NCBI GenBank assembly: GCA_937868035.1 | Contig: CALMLK010000241.1 | Coordinates: 1 to 16,307, forward strand | DNA length: 16,307 bases | DNA from: an uncultured Alphaproteobacteria bacterium | GTDB lineage: Bacteria; Pseudomonadota; Alphaproteobacteria; Rhizobiales; Aestuariivirgaceae | Reading direction: 5' to 3' | In this document: positions 1 through 6,653 of the stretch, one piece after another | How positions within the stretch are numbered: the stretch's first letter is position 1 | Layout of the letters: every line of letters begins with the position of its first letter | Made by a program: the position numbers and the translations under genes | Notes under the pieces: generated by a model | Told to the model about the DNA's origin: nothing | Seen by the model: the letters and a program-made list of their open reading frames with translations, nothing else | Databases searched by the model: none

Positions 1-272
1 TTGGCGCTGATCTCATCGGCGTTGACGGGATCGCGGAAATCCGTGACGGCGAGGCAGCCGCCGAATTTGCTCTCCGGGTAATCCACCAGCAGCGGAAACA
101 GCAGCTCGCCCTTGTAGGAGGCGATGATGGGACGGTCGTTGGCAATGAGGGGGGCAAAGACAGAGAGCACGAAAAGGATGCTGAAGATCACGAAGGACCA
201 GAAGCCGCGCTTGTTGCGCCGGAACAGCTCCCAGCGCCTCTGGTTCAACCGCGAAAGCGAGAGGAGGGCCAT
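1..272 (-). CDS. yejE: YejE-type peptide ABC transporter permease (N-terminal part only)
   Basis: The first 90 codons of an inner-membrane permease that pairs with YejB to import oligopeptides delivered by YejA; ATP would come from YejF, presumably encoded beyond the left edge. Translated by hand from the ATG at 270-272, the protein starts MALLSLSRLNQRRWELFRR, a basic cytoplasmic start, then one hydrophobic segment at about residues 24-44 ending in FAPLIANDRPII, followed by YKGELLFPLL. The QRRW..FRRN..GFWS and IANDRPI elements are typical of YejE and distinguish it from other dipeptide permeases (DppC, OppC). Its ATG overlaps the yejB stop (TGATG, 270-274), so the two are probably translationally coupled. 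The frame is open to base 1, so the gene is cut by the window rather than broken. The transmembrane permease domain itself is outside the window. Confidence 0.9.
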   Translation of the reverse strand, partial: MALLSLSRLNQRRWELFRRNKRGFWSFVIFSILFVLSVFAPLIANDRPIIASYKGELLFPLLVDYPESKFGGCLAVTDFRDPVNADEISA

Positions 273-1363
273 CAGGTTTCCCGCGATTCGAAATCAATGC
301 GTGGATCGATCCACGTGTAGGTGAGGTCGCTGATCAGCGCCACCACGAGTCCCAGCAGCGTGAAGATGTAGAGGTTGGCGAAGACCACGGGATAGTCGCG
401 GTTCACCGCTGATTTCCAGGTGAGGTAGCCGAGACCATCCAGCGAGAAGACGAATTCGATGAGCAGCGATCCCGAGAAGAAGGCAGCGAGGAAGGCGCCT
501 GGAAAACCCGAGATCACCAGCAGCATGGCATTGCGGAACACATGGCCGTACAGCACCTGCCGCTCGTTCAGTCCCTTGGCGCGGGCCGTCACCACGTATT
601 GCTTCTTGATTTCGTCGAGGAAGGAATTCTTCGTCAGCAAGGTCATGGTGGCAAAGCCGCTGATGCCCAGCGCCGTGAGCGGCAGCACCAGATGCCAGGC
701 ATAATCCTTGAGCTTGCCCCACCATGAGAGCTGTTCGAAATTGTCCGAGGTGAGGCCGCGCAGGGGAAACAGGTCCCAGTAGCTTCCGCCGGCGAAGAGC
801 ACGATCAGGATGATGGCGAAGATGAAGCTCGGGATGGCATAGCCCACGATGATCACGGCGGATGTCCAGATGTCGAAGGTCGAACCGTCCCGTACCGCCT
901 TCTTGATGCCGAGCGGAATGGAGACGAGATAGGTGATCAGCGTCAGCCACAGGCCGAGCGAGATCGAGACGGGCATCTTCTCCTTGATCAGCGAGATCAC
1001 CGTCTTGTCGGTGAAATAGCTTTTGCCGAAGTTGAAGGTGAAATAATCCGTCAGCATCTTGAGGAAGCGTTCTGGCGCGGGCTTGTCGAAGCCGAACTGC
1101 ACTTCCAGCTGCTTGATGAATTCCGGGTCCAGCCCCTGGGCGCCACGATACTTGGATCCGCCACCGCCGCCTGCGTCCTCGCCCTGCACTTCCGAGCCGC
1201 CGCCATTGATGCGGGAATTGGCGTCCCCGCCATTGTCGAGTTGCGAGATGATCTGCTCGATGGGGCCACCGGGCACGAATTGCACCACCACGAAAGTGAG
1301 CAGCATCACCCCCACCAGCGTCGGGATCATCAGCAACAGGCGTTTGAGGATATAGGCACCCAT
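272..1363 (-). CDS. yejB: YejB-type peptide ABC transporter permease
   Basis: Inner-membrane permease of the YejABEF oligopeptide importer (microcin C uptake in E. coli; antimicrobial-peptide tolerance or murein-peptide uptake described for relatives in alphaproteobacteria). It is 363 residues, the normal length. The first membrane helix is about residues 8-30, ending FVPGGPIEQ, a hallmark of peptide permeases. Next comes a periplasmic Gly-rich loop (residues 44-72) before YRGAQGLDPEFI, which YejB proteins normally carry. The binding-protein-dependent permease domain covers about 130-350, with the EAA-type coupling loop near 256-279 (TARAKGLNERQV...GHVFRNA). The C-terminus, DLTYTWIDPRIDFE, is also family-typical. 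It starts 7 bp after yejA stops and overlaps yejE, so yejA-B-E form one operon. No strong ribosome site precedes it, which suits coupling to yejA. Confidence 0.95.
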   Translation of the reverse strand: MGAYILKRLLLMIPTLVGVMLLTFVVVQFVPGGPIEQIISQLDNGGDANSRINGGGSEVQGEDAGGGGGSKYRGAQGLDPEFIKQLEVQFGFDKPAPERFLKMLTDYFTFNFGKSYFTDKTVISLIKEKMPVSISLGLWLTLITYLVSIPLGIKKAVRDGSTFDIWTSAVIIVGYAIPSFIFAIILIVLFAGGSYWDLFPLRGLTSDNFEQLSWWGKLKDYAWHLVLPLTALGISGFATMTLLTKNSFLDEIKKQYVVTARAKGLNERQVLYGHVFRNAMLLVISGFPGAFLAAFFSGSLLIEFVFSLDGLGYLTWKSAVNRDYPVVFANLYIFTLLGLVVALISDLTYTWIDPRIDFESRET

Positions 1364-1370
1364 CAGCGTG

Positions 1371-3248
1371 TCATGACTTCTTCAAGGCCGCATCCGCCTC
1401 CGCATCGAACCACCAGATCGTGGGATAGCCGGGCGAATAGCCGGGCATCGTCCCGGGATGTTTCACGCGCTTCCAGTAGGCGATCCAGTCCGCCGCCTTG
1501 TACCACATGGGGATCACATAGTGGTTCGCCATCAGCACGCGGTCCAGTGCCTTGCAGGCCGTGACGAGACTGGCGCGATCGGGCGCGGCAATGATCTTGT
1601 CCACCAGCACGTCGACAGCCGGGTTTTTGATGCCGACGTAGTTGCGGCTTTCCTTCTTGCCGGCAAATTCGGAACCGAAGAATTCGCGCTGCTCATTGCC
1701 GGGTGACAGCGATTGTCCCCAGGAGCCCACGATCATGTCGAAATTGAAATCGCCTTGGCTCCGCTCATACTGCGCCGCATCGGCCAATTGCACCTTGGCC
1801 TCGATGCCGAGAAGCGCCAGTTGTTCTGCGTAGGGCAGCGCCACGCGCTGGAAGGCTTCGCTGTCCAGCAGGATGGTGAAGCTGAAGCGTTCGCCCTTGG
1901 CGTTCTTCAACACCTGCCTGCCGCCCTGCTGCACCGGTGCCCAGCCCGCCTCGGCCAGCAATGCCTGTGCGGCGCGCAGGTTCTTGCGCCGCTCCTGTGG
2001 CGTGCTGTTCGTCGGACTCACGTATTCACTGGTGAAAACCTCGGGCGGCACTTGCGCGCGCAAGGGTTCCAGCAGCGCCAGTTCCTCCGCCGAAGGCAAG
2101 CCCTTTGCTTCCAGTTCGGAATTGTTGAAGTAACTGCGGCTGCGCGTATAGAGCCCGTAGAAAAGATTGGTGTTCGACCATTCGAAATCAAAGGCGAGGT
2201 CGAGTGCCTTGCGCACGCGCACGTCGGCAAACAGCGGCCGCCGCGTGTTCACCGCCCAGCTCTGCATGCCGGACACCCCGAGGCGCGGCATCTCCTCGCG
2301 TATGACGCGGCCGTCGCGTGCGGCGGGAAAGTCATAGCCCGTGGCCCACTGCTTCGAGGACGATTCGAACTGGATGTCGAACTGGTTGCCCTTGAAGGCC
2401 TCCAGCAGGATGTTGCGGTCCTGGTAGAACTGGATTTCGATTTCATCGAAATTGTTCTGACCCACGTTCACCGGCAGATCCTTGCCCCAGTAATCCGCCA
2501 CCCGCTTCACCGTGAGGGAGAGGCCGGGGCGAACGGCGGAAATGGCATAGGGGCCCGAGCCGAGGATAGGTTCGAGTGTATTGCTGGCCACATCGCGCGG
2601 CTTGCCGCTGGCGTCATTGCCCGTCCACCAGTGCTTCGGAAAGACGACGATCTGCCCGGTGATATGCGGCAGTTCGCGGTTGCCCTTCATGGAGAAAGTA
2701 AACGTTACTTCACCGTCGCCCGTCTTCTCGGCCTTCACGATGTCCTTGTAATAGGCGGCAGATTGCGTCTGGTTCTTCTTGAGGGACTGGAAGGAGAAGA
2801 TCACGTCCTCGGGCTTCACCCGCTCGCCGTCATGAAAACGCGCCTCGGGCCGAAGTTTGTAGACGACGGTGGAATAATCGTCGGGATACCAGACACTCTC
2901 GGCCAGCAGGCCGTATTCGCTGGAAGGTTCATCCAGCGACGGCTTCATCAGCGTTTCGTTGACGCCGGGATTGGCGGCGTCGCCCTTGATGGTGAAAGGG
3001 TTGATGCTGTCGAACGAGCCCAGCGCTGCAAGACGCACCTTGCCGCCTTTCGGCGCGTCCGCATTCACATAGGCGAAGCGGGAGAAATCGGGCGGGTACT
3101 TGAGACTCTCGAACAGCGTCGTGCCGTGCCGGAAGGCGCGATCCTCCGCTTGCGCGGAAAGGCCGGAAAGGGAGGCAAAGGGAGCCGCTGCCGAAAGCTG
3201 CAACATCACCCTGCGCGTCAGCATCATGCCGGACCGTCCTCGCCTCAT
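1371..3248 (-). CDS. yejA: YejA-type periplasmic oligopeptide-binding protein
   Basis: Periplasmic solute-binding protein (SBP_bac_5 / family 5) that hands peptides to YejB-YejE. With the chosen start it has 625 residues. A Tat-like export signal follows: TRRVMLQLSAAAP, then an Ala-rich stretch to a likely cleavage after LSAQA. The mature start, RHGTTLFESLKYPPDFSRF then VNADAPKGG, is the YejA signature, and FDSINPFTIKGD follows. The start is uncertain. ATGs at 3246-3248 and 3225-3227 both have AGGA nine bases upstream and both keep the Tat motif; a further ATG lies at 3273-3275. The longest frame (ATG at 3318-3320) is rejected because it would run through the cycM terminator hairpin. As first gene of the operon it must have its own promoter in the roughly 70 bp behind that terminator; I could not place one. 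Confidence 0.93.
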   Translation of the reverse strand: MRRGRSGMMLTRRVMLQLSAAAPFASLSGLSAQAEDRAFRHGTTLFESLKYPPDFSRFAYVNADAPKGGKVRLAALGSFDSINPFTIKGDAANPGVNETLMKPSLDEPSSEYGLLAESVWYPDDYSTVVYKLRPEARFHDGERVKPEDVIFSFQSLKKNQTQSAAYYKDIVKAEKTGDGEVTFTFSMKGNRELPHITGQIVVFPKHWWTGNDASGKPRDVASNTLEPILGSGPYAISAVRPGLSLTVKRVADYWGKDLPVNVGQNNFDEIEIQFYQDRNILLEAFKGNQFDIQFESSSKQWATGYDFPAARDGRVIREEMPRLGVSGMQSWAVNTRRPLFADVRVRKALDLAFDFEWSNTNLFYGLYTRSRSYFNNSELEAKGLPSAEELALLEPLRAQVPPEVFTSEYVSPTNSTPQERRKNLRAAQALLAEAGWAPVQQGGRQVLKNAKGERFSFTILLDSEAFQRVALPYAEQLALLGIEAKVQLADAAQYERSQGDFNFDMIVGSWGQSLSPGNEQREFFGSEFAGKKESRNYVGIKNPAVDVLVDKIIAAPDRASLVTACKALDRVLMANHYVIPMWYKAADWIAYWKRVKHPGTMPGYSPGYPTIWWFDAEADAALKKS

Positions 3249-3282
3249 TGATTCGGTTCCTGTTTTACGCGGCATCCGCCCC

Positions 3283-3317
3283 AAAAGAAAACACCGGCAG
3301 GAGAGCCCTGCCGGTGT
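3283..3317 (-). terminator. Rho-independent terminator of cycM
   Basis: A perfect 11-bp inverted repeat, ACACCGGCAGG (3291-3301) and CCTGCCGGTGT (3307-3317), encloses a 5-nt loop. Read on the minus strand, the hairpin begins 27 bp after the cycM stop codon and is followed by TTTTCTTTT, the U-rich tail of an intrinsic terminator. On the plus strand no T-run follows. It therefore ends cycM transcription and separates it from yejA, which lies downstream on the same strand. Confidence 0.88.
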
Positions 3318-3344
3318 CATTGAAGGAAGTGGATTCTGGCTTTC

Positions 3345-3896
3345 TCAAGGAGCCGGGAAGGGCTTCGGCGCATCCGACAGGCTCGCCAGGTAGGCGATCA
3401 GGTTGGCGCGCTTGGCGTCGTTCTTCAGGCCGCCGAAGGCCATCTTGGTGCCGGGAATGAAACCCTTCGGATTGGTGAGGAAGGTGTTGAGATGCTCGTA
3501 GGTCCAGGTTTCGCTGCTCTTCTCGGCAAAGCCGGCCGTATAGGTGTAGCCCTCATGCTTGCCGATCGGGCGCTCCACCACGTCCCACAGGTTGGGGCCG
3601 GTCTTGTTGGGTCCGCCCTTGCTGAGGTCATGGCAGGCCGCGCAGGCCTTGGCTTCGGCAGCGCCCTTGGTGGCGTCGGCAGCGGCCAGCAGCGTGCCGA
3701 TGGATTTCACTTCGGCTGCGGGAGCCGCTTCACCGCCGGCCGGGGCCGACTCCGCGACTTCAATCCGGTAGCCCGGGTTTTCAGTGCTTGCGGCAAGCGG
3801 GTGATAGACGAGACCCGTCACACCCTTCAGGCCAAAAACGAGCAGCGCCGTGCCGAGGACTGCGCCTGCGATCTTGTTGAATGTCCAGCTGTTCAT
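3345..3896 (-). CDS. cycM: Membrane-anchored class I cytochrome c (CycM type)
   Basis: A membrane-tethered electron carrier between the bc1 complex and an aa3-type terminal oxidase, as known for CycM/cytochrome c552 of rhizobia and Paracoccus. From the ATG at 3894-3896 it is 183 residues. An uncleaved N-terminal helix at about residues 9-30 anchors it. An Ala/Pro/Glu-rich tether (47-62) leads to the haem domain. Haem is attached at C85-A-A-C88-H89, and the likely axial Met is M152 in the segment PGTKMAFGG. The motif GPNLWDVVERPIG is typical of CycM and mitochondrial-like cytochromes c. A GTG six codons upstream (3912-3914) is a possible alternative start, but no clear ribosome site favours it and homologues begin at MNSW/MNS-like positions. 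It is divergent from kdsB (111 bp between starts) and is a single-gene unit ended by the terminator at 3283-3317. Confidence 0.92.
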   Translation of the reverse strand: MNSWTFNKIAGAVLGTALLVFGLKGVTGLVYHPLAASTENPGYRIEVAESAPAGGEAAPAAEVKSIGTLLAAADATKGAAEAKACAACHDLSKGGPNKTGPNLWDVVERPIGKHEGYTYTAGFAEKSSETWTYEHLNTFLTNPKGFIPGTKMAFGGLKNDAKRANLIAYLASLSDAPKPFPAP

Positions 3897-3941
3897 GCGA
3901 TTCAGAGGTCCCACTTGGTTCAGCCGCGACTAACTAATGCT

Positions 3942-3969
3942 TTGCCCCTGTCGCCGCAATATCTATAAG
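3942..3969 (+). promoter_or_regulatory. Candidate sigma-70-type promoter for kdsB-pheA
   Basis: TTGCCC (3942-3947) and TATAAG (3964-3969) are separated by 16 bp. Transcription would begin near 3976, about 30 nt before the kdsB ATG. It lies in the 111-bp divergent gap with cycM, the only AT-richer stretch there. This is a match by eye to the -35/-10 consensus, and alphaproteobacterial promoters often depart from it, so it is a candidate only. Confidence 0.4.
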
Positions 3970-4007
3970 TCAACTCGCCTCATTTTGCCGCGCCTTGACG
4001 TAACCTC

Positions 4008-4757
4008 ATGATTGAACAGCAGAATACCATTGTAGTAATCCCGGCGCGGCTGTCTGCGCGGCGCCTGCCGGGCAAGCCGCTCGCCGATATCTGGGGCGAA
4101 CCCATGATCGTCCATGTCTGGCGCCGGGCCATGGAAGCCAAGATCGGTCACGTGCTTGTCGCCGCCGGAGACCTGCCCATCGCCGAAGCCGTGCGCGCTG
4201 CCGGCGGTGATGCCATCACGACGGAAGCGAACCTCCCGTCCGGCTCCGACCGCGTGGCGGCGGCCCTCGCGCTTCGCGATCCGCAGGGGCGCTACACCCA
4301 TGTCGTCAATCTGCAAGGCGACCTTCCGACAATCGATCCGTTGTCGGTCCAGCGCTGTCTCGCAGGCCTCACCAACGAGAGCGTGGACATTTCAACGGTG
4401 GCGTCGCTCATCACAGATGACGCCGATGTCGCCAATCCCAACATCGTGAAGGCGATCGCGCCATTGGGCCCTGACCGCGAGGTGGCTTTTGCCCGCGATT
4501 TTGTCCGCGCCGTCTCGCCCGCACACACGCCGCCTTTCTGGCATCACATCGGCATCTACGCTTACCGGCGCGCAGCACTCGAAACCTTCGTCACCCTGCC
4601 GCAATCGCCCCGCGAAAAGGAGCGTTCGCTGGAACAGATGCGCGCCCTCGACAACGGCATGAAGATCGCGGTCGTCCGCGTCGACACGGTGCCGCTGGGC
4701 GTCGATTCGCCCGCCGACCTCGATGCCGCACGCCTCGCCCTCAAGGAGAAGAAATGA
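4008..4757 (+). CDS. kdsB: 3-deoxy-manno-octulosonate cytidylyltransferase (CMP-Kdo synthetase)
   Basis: Activates Kdo with CTP to CMP-Kdo (EC 2.7.7.38), the sugar donor for the lipopolysaccharide inner core; cytoplasmic and usually essential. It is 249 residues, the normal size. The CTP-binding start is IPARLSARRLPGKPL (residues 11-25). GSDR is at 79-82, and NLQGDLPTID at 101-110 contains the Mg-binding Asp105. The later block HHIGIYAYRR, followed by EKERSLEQMRALDNG and GVDSPADLD, is the KdsB C-terminal signature. No good Shine-Dalgarno precedes the ATG. The stop overlaps the pheA start (ATGA, 4754-4757). The order cycM (divergent), kdsB, pheA is, from memory, conserved in rhizobial genomes. 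Confidence 0.96.
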   Translation: MIEQQNTIVVIPARLSARRLPGKPLADIWGEPMIVHVWRRAMEAKIGHVLVAAGDLPIAEAVRAAGGDAITTEANLPSGSDRVAAALALRDPQGRYTHVVNLQGDLPTIDPLSVQRCLAGLTNESVDISTVASLITDDADVANPNIVKAIAPLGPDREVAFARDFVRAVSPAHTPPFWHHIGIYAYRRAALETFVTLPQSPREKERSLEQMRALDNGMKIAVVRVDTVPLGVDSPADLDAARLALKEKK

Positions 4758-5620
4758 CCGGAAAGATCGCTTACCAGGGAGAGCCCGGCGCCAACTCGCA
4801 CATCGCCTGCGCGGAAGCCTGCCCCACCCTTGAGCCGCTGCCCTGCCGCACCTTCGAGGATGCCTTCCAGGCTGTTGAAGACGGCACCGCCGCCTGCGCC
4901 ATGATCCCCACCGACAATTCGGTGGCGGGCCGTGTCGCCGACATCCATCACCTGCTGCCGCAATCTTCGCTGGCGATTGTCGGTGAACATTTTCTGCCCG
5001 TGCATCACCAGTTGCTGGTGGTGAAGGGAACGGACGCGGCGAGCCTCAAGACTGTGCACAGCCATGTCCATGCGCTGGGCCAATGCCGCAAGGTGATCCG
5101 CGAGATGGGCCTGCAGGCCGTGGTGGCGGTCGATACGGCAGGTGCCGCGCGCGAACTCTCGGAGATCAAGGACAAGACCAGGGCGGCCATTGCGACGCGC
5201 CTCGCGGGCGACATCTACGGCCTCGACGTGCTGCGCGCCGACATCGAGGACGAGGCCCACAACACCACGCGATTCGTGATCCTCGCGCCCCAGCGCGCCG
5301 ATGCCGAACCGGGTTCAGGCATGGTGATGACCAGCTTTGTCTTCCGTGTACGGAACGTTCCCGCCGCCCTCTACAAGGCCATGGGCGGCTTTGCCACCAA
5401 CGGCGTCAACATGACGAAGCTGGAGTCCTACCAGCTCGAAGGACGCTTCGCCGCGACCCAGTTCTATGCCGAAGTGGAAGGCCACCCGCAGGACCGCAAC
5501 GTCCGCCTTGCCATGGAGGAGCTGGCATTCTTCTCCTCCTACATGCGCATCCTGGGTGTCTATCCCGCAAGTCCCTACCGCGCCGAAATCGCGAAGAAAC
5601 TGGCGGAACAGTCGGCCTGA
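4754..5620 (+). CDS. pheA: Prephenate dehydratase (PDT plus ACT domain)
   Basis: Converts prephenate to phenylpyruvate (EC 4.2.1.51), committing chorismate to phenylalanine. It is 288 residues, the monofunctional form without a chorismate mutase domain. The PDT domain covers about residues 4-178: AYQGEPGANSHIA near the N-terminus, then AMIPTDNSVAGRVADIHHLL at 49-68 and the catalytic T-R-F at 172-174. The regulatory ACT domain covers about 190-275. In enteric PheA this domain carries an ESRP Phe-binding motif; here the same place reads E224-S-Y-Q. To my knowledge ESY forms are usual in alphaproteobacteria, so feedback inhibition may be tuned differently. AAGGAG at 4743-4748, six bases before the ATG, inside the end of kdsB, is the best ribosome site in the window, so kdsB and pheA are co-translated from one message. 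Confidence 0.96.
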   Translation: MTGKIAYQGEPGANSHIACAEACPTLEPLPCRTFEDAFQAVEDGTAACAMIPTDNSVAGRVADIHHLLPQSSLAIVGEHFLPVHHQLLVVKGTDAASLKTVHSHVHALGQCRKVIREMGLQAVVAVDTAGAARELSEIKDKTRAAIATRLAGDIYGLDVLRADIEDEAHNTTRFVILAPQRADAEPGSGMVMTSFVFRVRNVPAALYKAMGGFATNGVNMTKLESYQLEGRFAATQFYAEVEGHPQDRNVRLAMEELAFFSSYMRILGVYPASPYRAEIAKKLAEQSA

Positions 5621-5629
5621 TCTCAGGCC
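5614..5629. repeat. Inverted repeat spanning the convergent pheA and nudC stop codons
   Basis: GGCCTGA (5614-5620) and TCAGGCC (5623-5629) are perfect reverse complements separated by 2 bp. Each arm ends in the TGA stop of one gene: pheA on plus, nudC on minus. As RNA, six pairs could form around a 4-nt loop. No T-run follows on either strand, so it does not look like a standard intrinsic terminator, though it is the only hairpin at this convergent junction. Confidence 0.6.
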
Positions 5630-6483
5630 ACCGCTGTCTTCAGCAGCAGGTGCGCAATGGCATAGGGGTGCGAGGCGTGAAGTCCCCCGGCGTGGCTGCG
5701 GTCAAGCATCTGCAGCACGTCCTGCCGCGAAAACCAGCGCACATCCTCGATTTCACTCGTGTCGATGGTGATGTCGCGCGTCTCCGCCCGGCCGATCAAT
5801 CCGATCATCAGCGACGAGGGGAACGGCCAGGGCTGGCTGGCCACATAGGTGATTTCGCCCACGCGGATGCCGGCTTCCTCGAACACCTCGCGCCGCACCG
5901 CCTGTTCGATGGTCTCGCCCGGCTCCACAAATCCCGCCAGTGCTGAAAACATGCCCGCTGCCCAGGAGGACTGCCGCCCCAGCAGCACCTTGTCGCCATC
6001 CGTCACCGCCATGATGACGACGGGGTCCGTGCGCGGAAAGTGGTCGGCGGCACAAGCCGTGCAATGGCGGCGGTATCCGGCGTCCTGCATCTCGGTCTTC
6101 GCCCCGCAATTGGCGCAGAAGCCGTGGCGCTCATGCCAGTGCAGCACGCTTCGCGCCTGAGCGAGGATCGACAACTCCGCCGCATCGGTGGCCCCCGACA
6201 GCATCAGCGCCCGCAAGGGCGTCACGACCGCAGTCTCCGGCGCGGACGCCACAAACCATGGAATGCCCCCGTCATCGAGCCCGAGGAAGATCTCGCCATC
6301 GCTGGCGGGACCTGCATGGTGCAGGGGCGTGCTGGCGTCACCTGCGCCTTGCGTTTCCACAAGGTCGCCGCGCACCCGCAACACCCGGCAATCACGCCGC
6401 TGGCGCAGGCGAAGCAGCTCCTCGGGCTTCAGACGGAGGAGATGCGCCCGGTCGAGAGGCGACGTGACATAGGCCAGTGACAT
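5623..6483 (-). CDS. nudC: NAD(H) pyrophosphatase / RNA deNADding Nudix hydrolase NudC
   Basis: Hydrolyses NAD(H) to NMN(H) plus AMP (EC 3.6.1.22) and, in characterised homologues, removes NAD caps from RNA. It is 286 residues from the ATG at 6481-6483. A divergent N-terminal domain occupies residues 1-110. A four-Cys zinc ribbon follows: C123-x2-C126 (FCANCG) and C141-x2-C144 (HCTAC). The Nudix box runs from G184 to I206 and matches GX5EX7REUXEEXGU exactly. After it comes SQPWPFPSSLM (216-226), the signature separating NudC from other Nudix enzymes. The start is fixed by GAGGG nine bases upstream; an upstream in-frame TTG at 6520-6522 would add 13 residues but is less likely. Its stop lies 2 bp from the pheA stop, and it is divergent from the PodJ-like gene. 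Confidence 0.95.
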   Translation of the reverse strand: MSLAYVTSPLDRAHLLRLKPEELLRLRQRRDCRVLRVRGDLVETQGAGDASTPLHHAGPASDGEIFLGLDDGGIPWFVASAPETAVVTPLRALMLSGATDAAELSILAQARSVLHWHERHGFCANCGAKTEMQDAGYRRHCTACAADHFPRTDPVVIMAVTDGDKVLLGRQSSWAAGMFSALAGFVEPGETIEQAVRREVFEEAGIRVGEITYVASQPWPFPSSLMIGLIGRAETRDITIDTSEIEDVRWFSRQDVLQMLDRSHAGGLHASHPYAIAHLLLKTAVA

Positions 6484-6492
6484 AGATTTTTT

Positions 6493-6497
6493 CCCTC
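6493..6497 (-). promoter_or_regulatory. Ribosome binding site deciding the nudC start
   Basis: On the minus strand GAGGG sits nine bases before the ATG at 6483, separated by an A-rich spacer. The alternative upstream TTG start would place this site inside the coding sequence, so the site supports the shorter 286-residue protein. Confidence 0.65.
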
Positions 6498-6543
6498 GTG
6501 GAATGGGGCTCTCGTCGCCCAATCCGCATAAAAGATCAAACGC

Positions 6544-6558
6544 TTAACGTAATATTTA
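6544..6558 (+). promoter_or_regulatory. CtrA-like site upstream of the PodJ-like gene
   Basis: TTAA-N7-TTTA at 6544-6558 differs by one base from TTAA-N7-TTAA, the recognition pattern of the alphaproteobacterial cell-cycle regulator CtrA. It lies 96 bp before the ATG at 6654 and 61 bp before nudC, so it could act on either. A one-mismatch match in an AT-rich patch can arise by chance. Confidence 0.3.
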
Positions 6559-6562
6559 CCAA

Positions 6563-6576
6563 GAAAGTTAACTTTC
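6563..6576. promoter_or_regulatory. 14-bp perfect palindrome, possible operator
   Basis: GAAAGTTAACTTTC is identical to its own reverse complement. It sits in the middle of the divergent nudC / PodJ-like gap, 77 bp before the latter's ATG. Palindromes of this length in a promoter region usually bind a dimeric regulator, but I do not recognise the motif. Its core GTTAAC also contains a TTAAC half-site like those bound by CtrA. Confidence 0.45.
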
Positions 6577-6613
6577 GGCTCCGGGATTATTGGGGCTGCT
6601 GTCCGGTCGGACT

Positions 6614-6618
6614 GATTC
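6614..6618. promoter_or_regulatory. GANTC (CcrM-type) methylation site near the PodJ-like start
   Basis: GATTC lies 35 bp upstream of the ATG at 6654. GANTC is methylated by CcrM in alphaproteobacteria, and its methylation state is used by GcrA to time transcription. A single site is weak evidence; it is listed because it occurs together with a CtrA-like site and a palindrome before a gene type known to be cell-cycle controlled in Caulobacter. Confidence 0.3.
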
Positions 6619-6640
6619 TTTGCACCGCGTTGCAGCCGTT

Positions 6641-6644
6641 GGAG
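6641..6644 (+). promoter_or_regulatory. Ribosome binding site deciding the PodJ-like start
   Basis: GGAG lies nine bases before the ATG at 6654 but only three bases before the in-frame GTG at 6648. The spacing favours ATG and a protein beginning MKPGLPWSVKGIE. Confidence 0.6.
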
Positions 6645-6653
6645 TGAGTGGCG

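Noticed and set aside
1713..3251. A 512-codon open frame on the plus strand opposite yejA
   Set aside because: It mirrors the codon bias of yejA; the product has low complexity and no family features, while the minus-strand reading is a complete YejA.
3249..3320. A 24-codon upstream extension of yejA
   Set aside because: It would translate through the cycM terminator hairpin and displace the Tat-like signal from the N-terminus.
3837..4007. A promoter for cycM at TTGACT in the divergent gap
   Set aside because: A TTGACT is present on the minus strand, but no -10 like hexamer occurs at 16-18 bp from it, so I did not call it.
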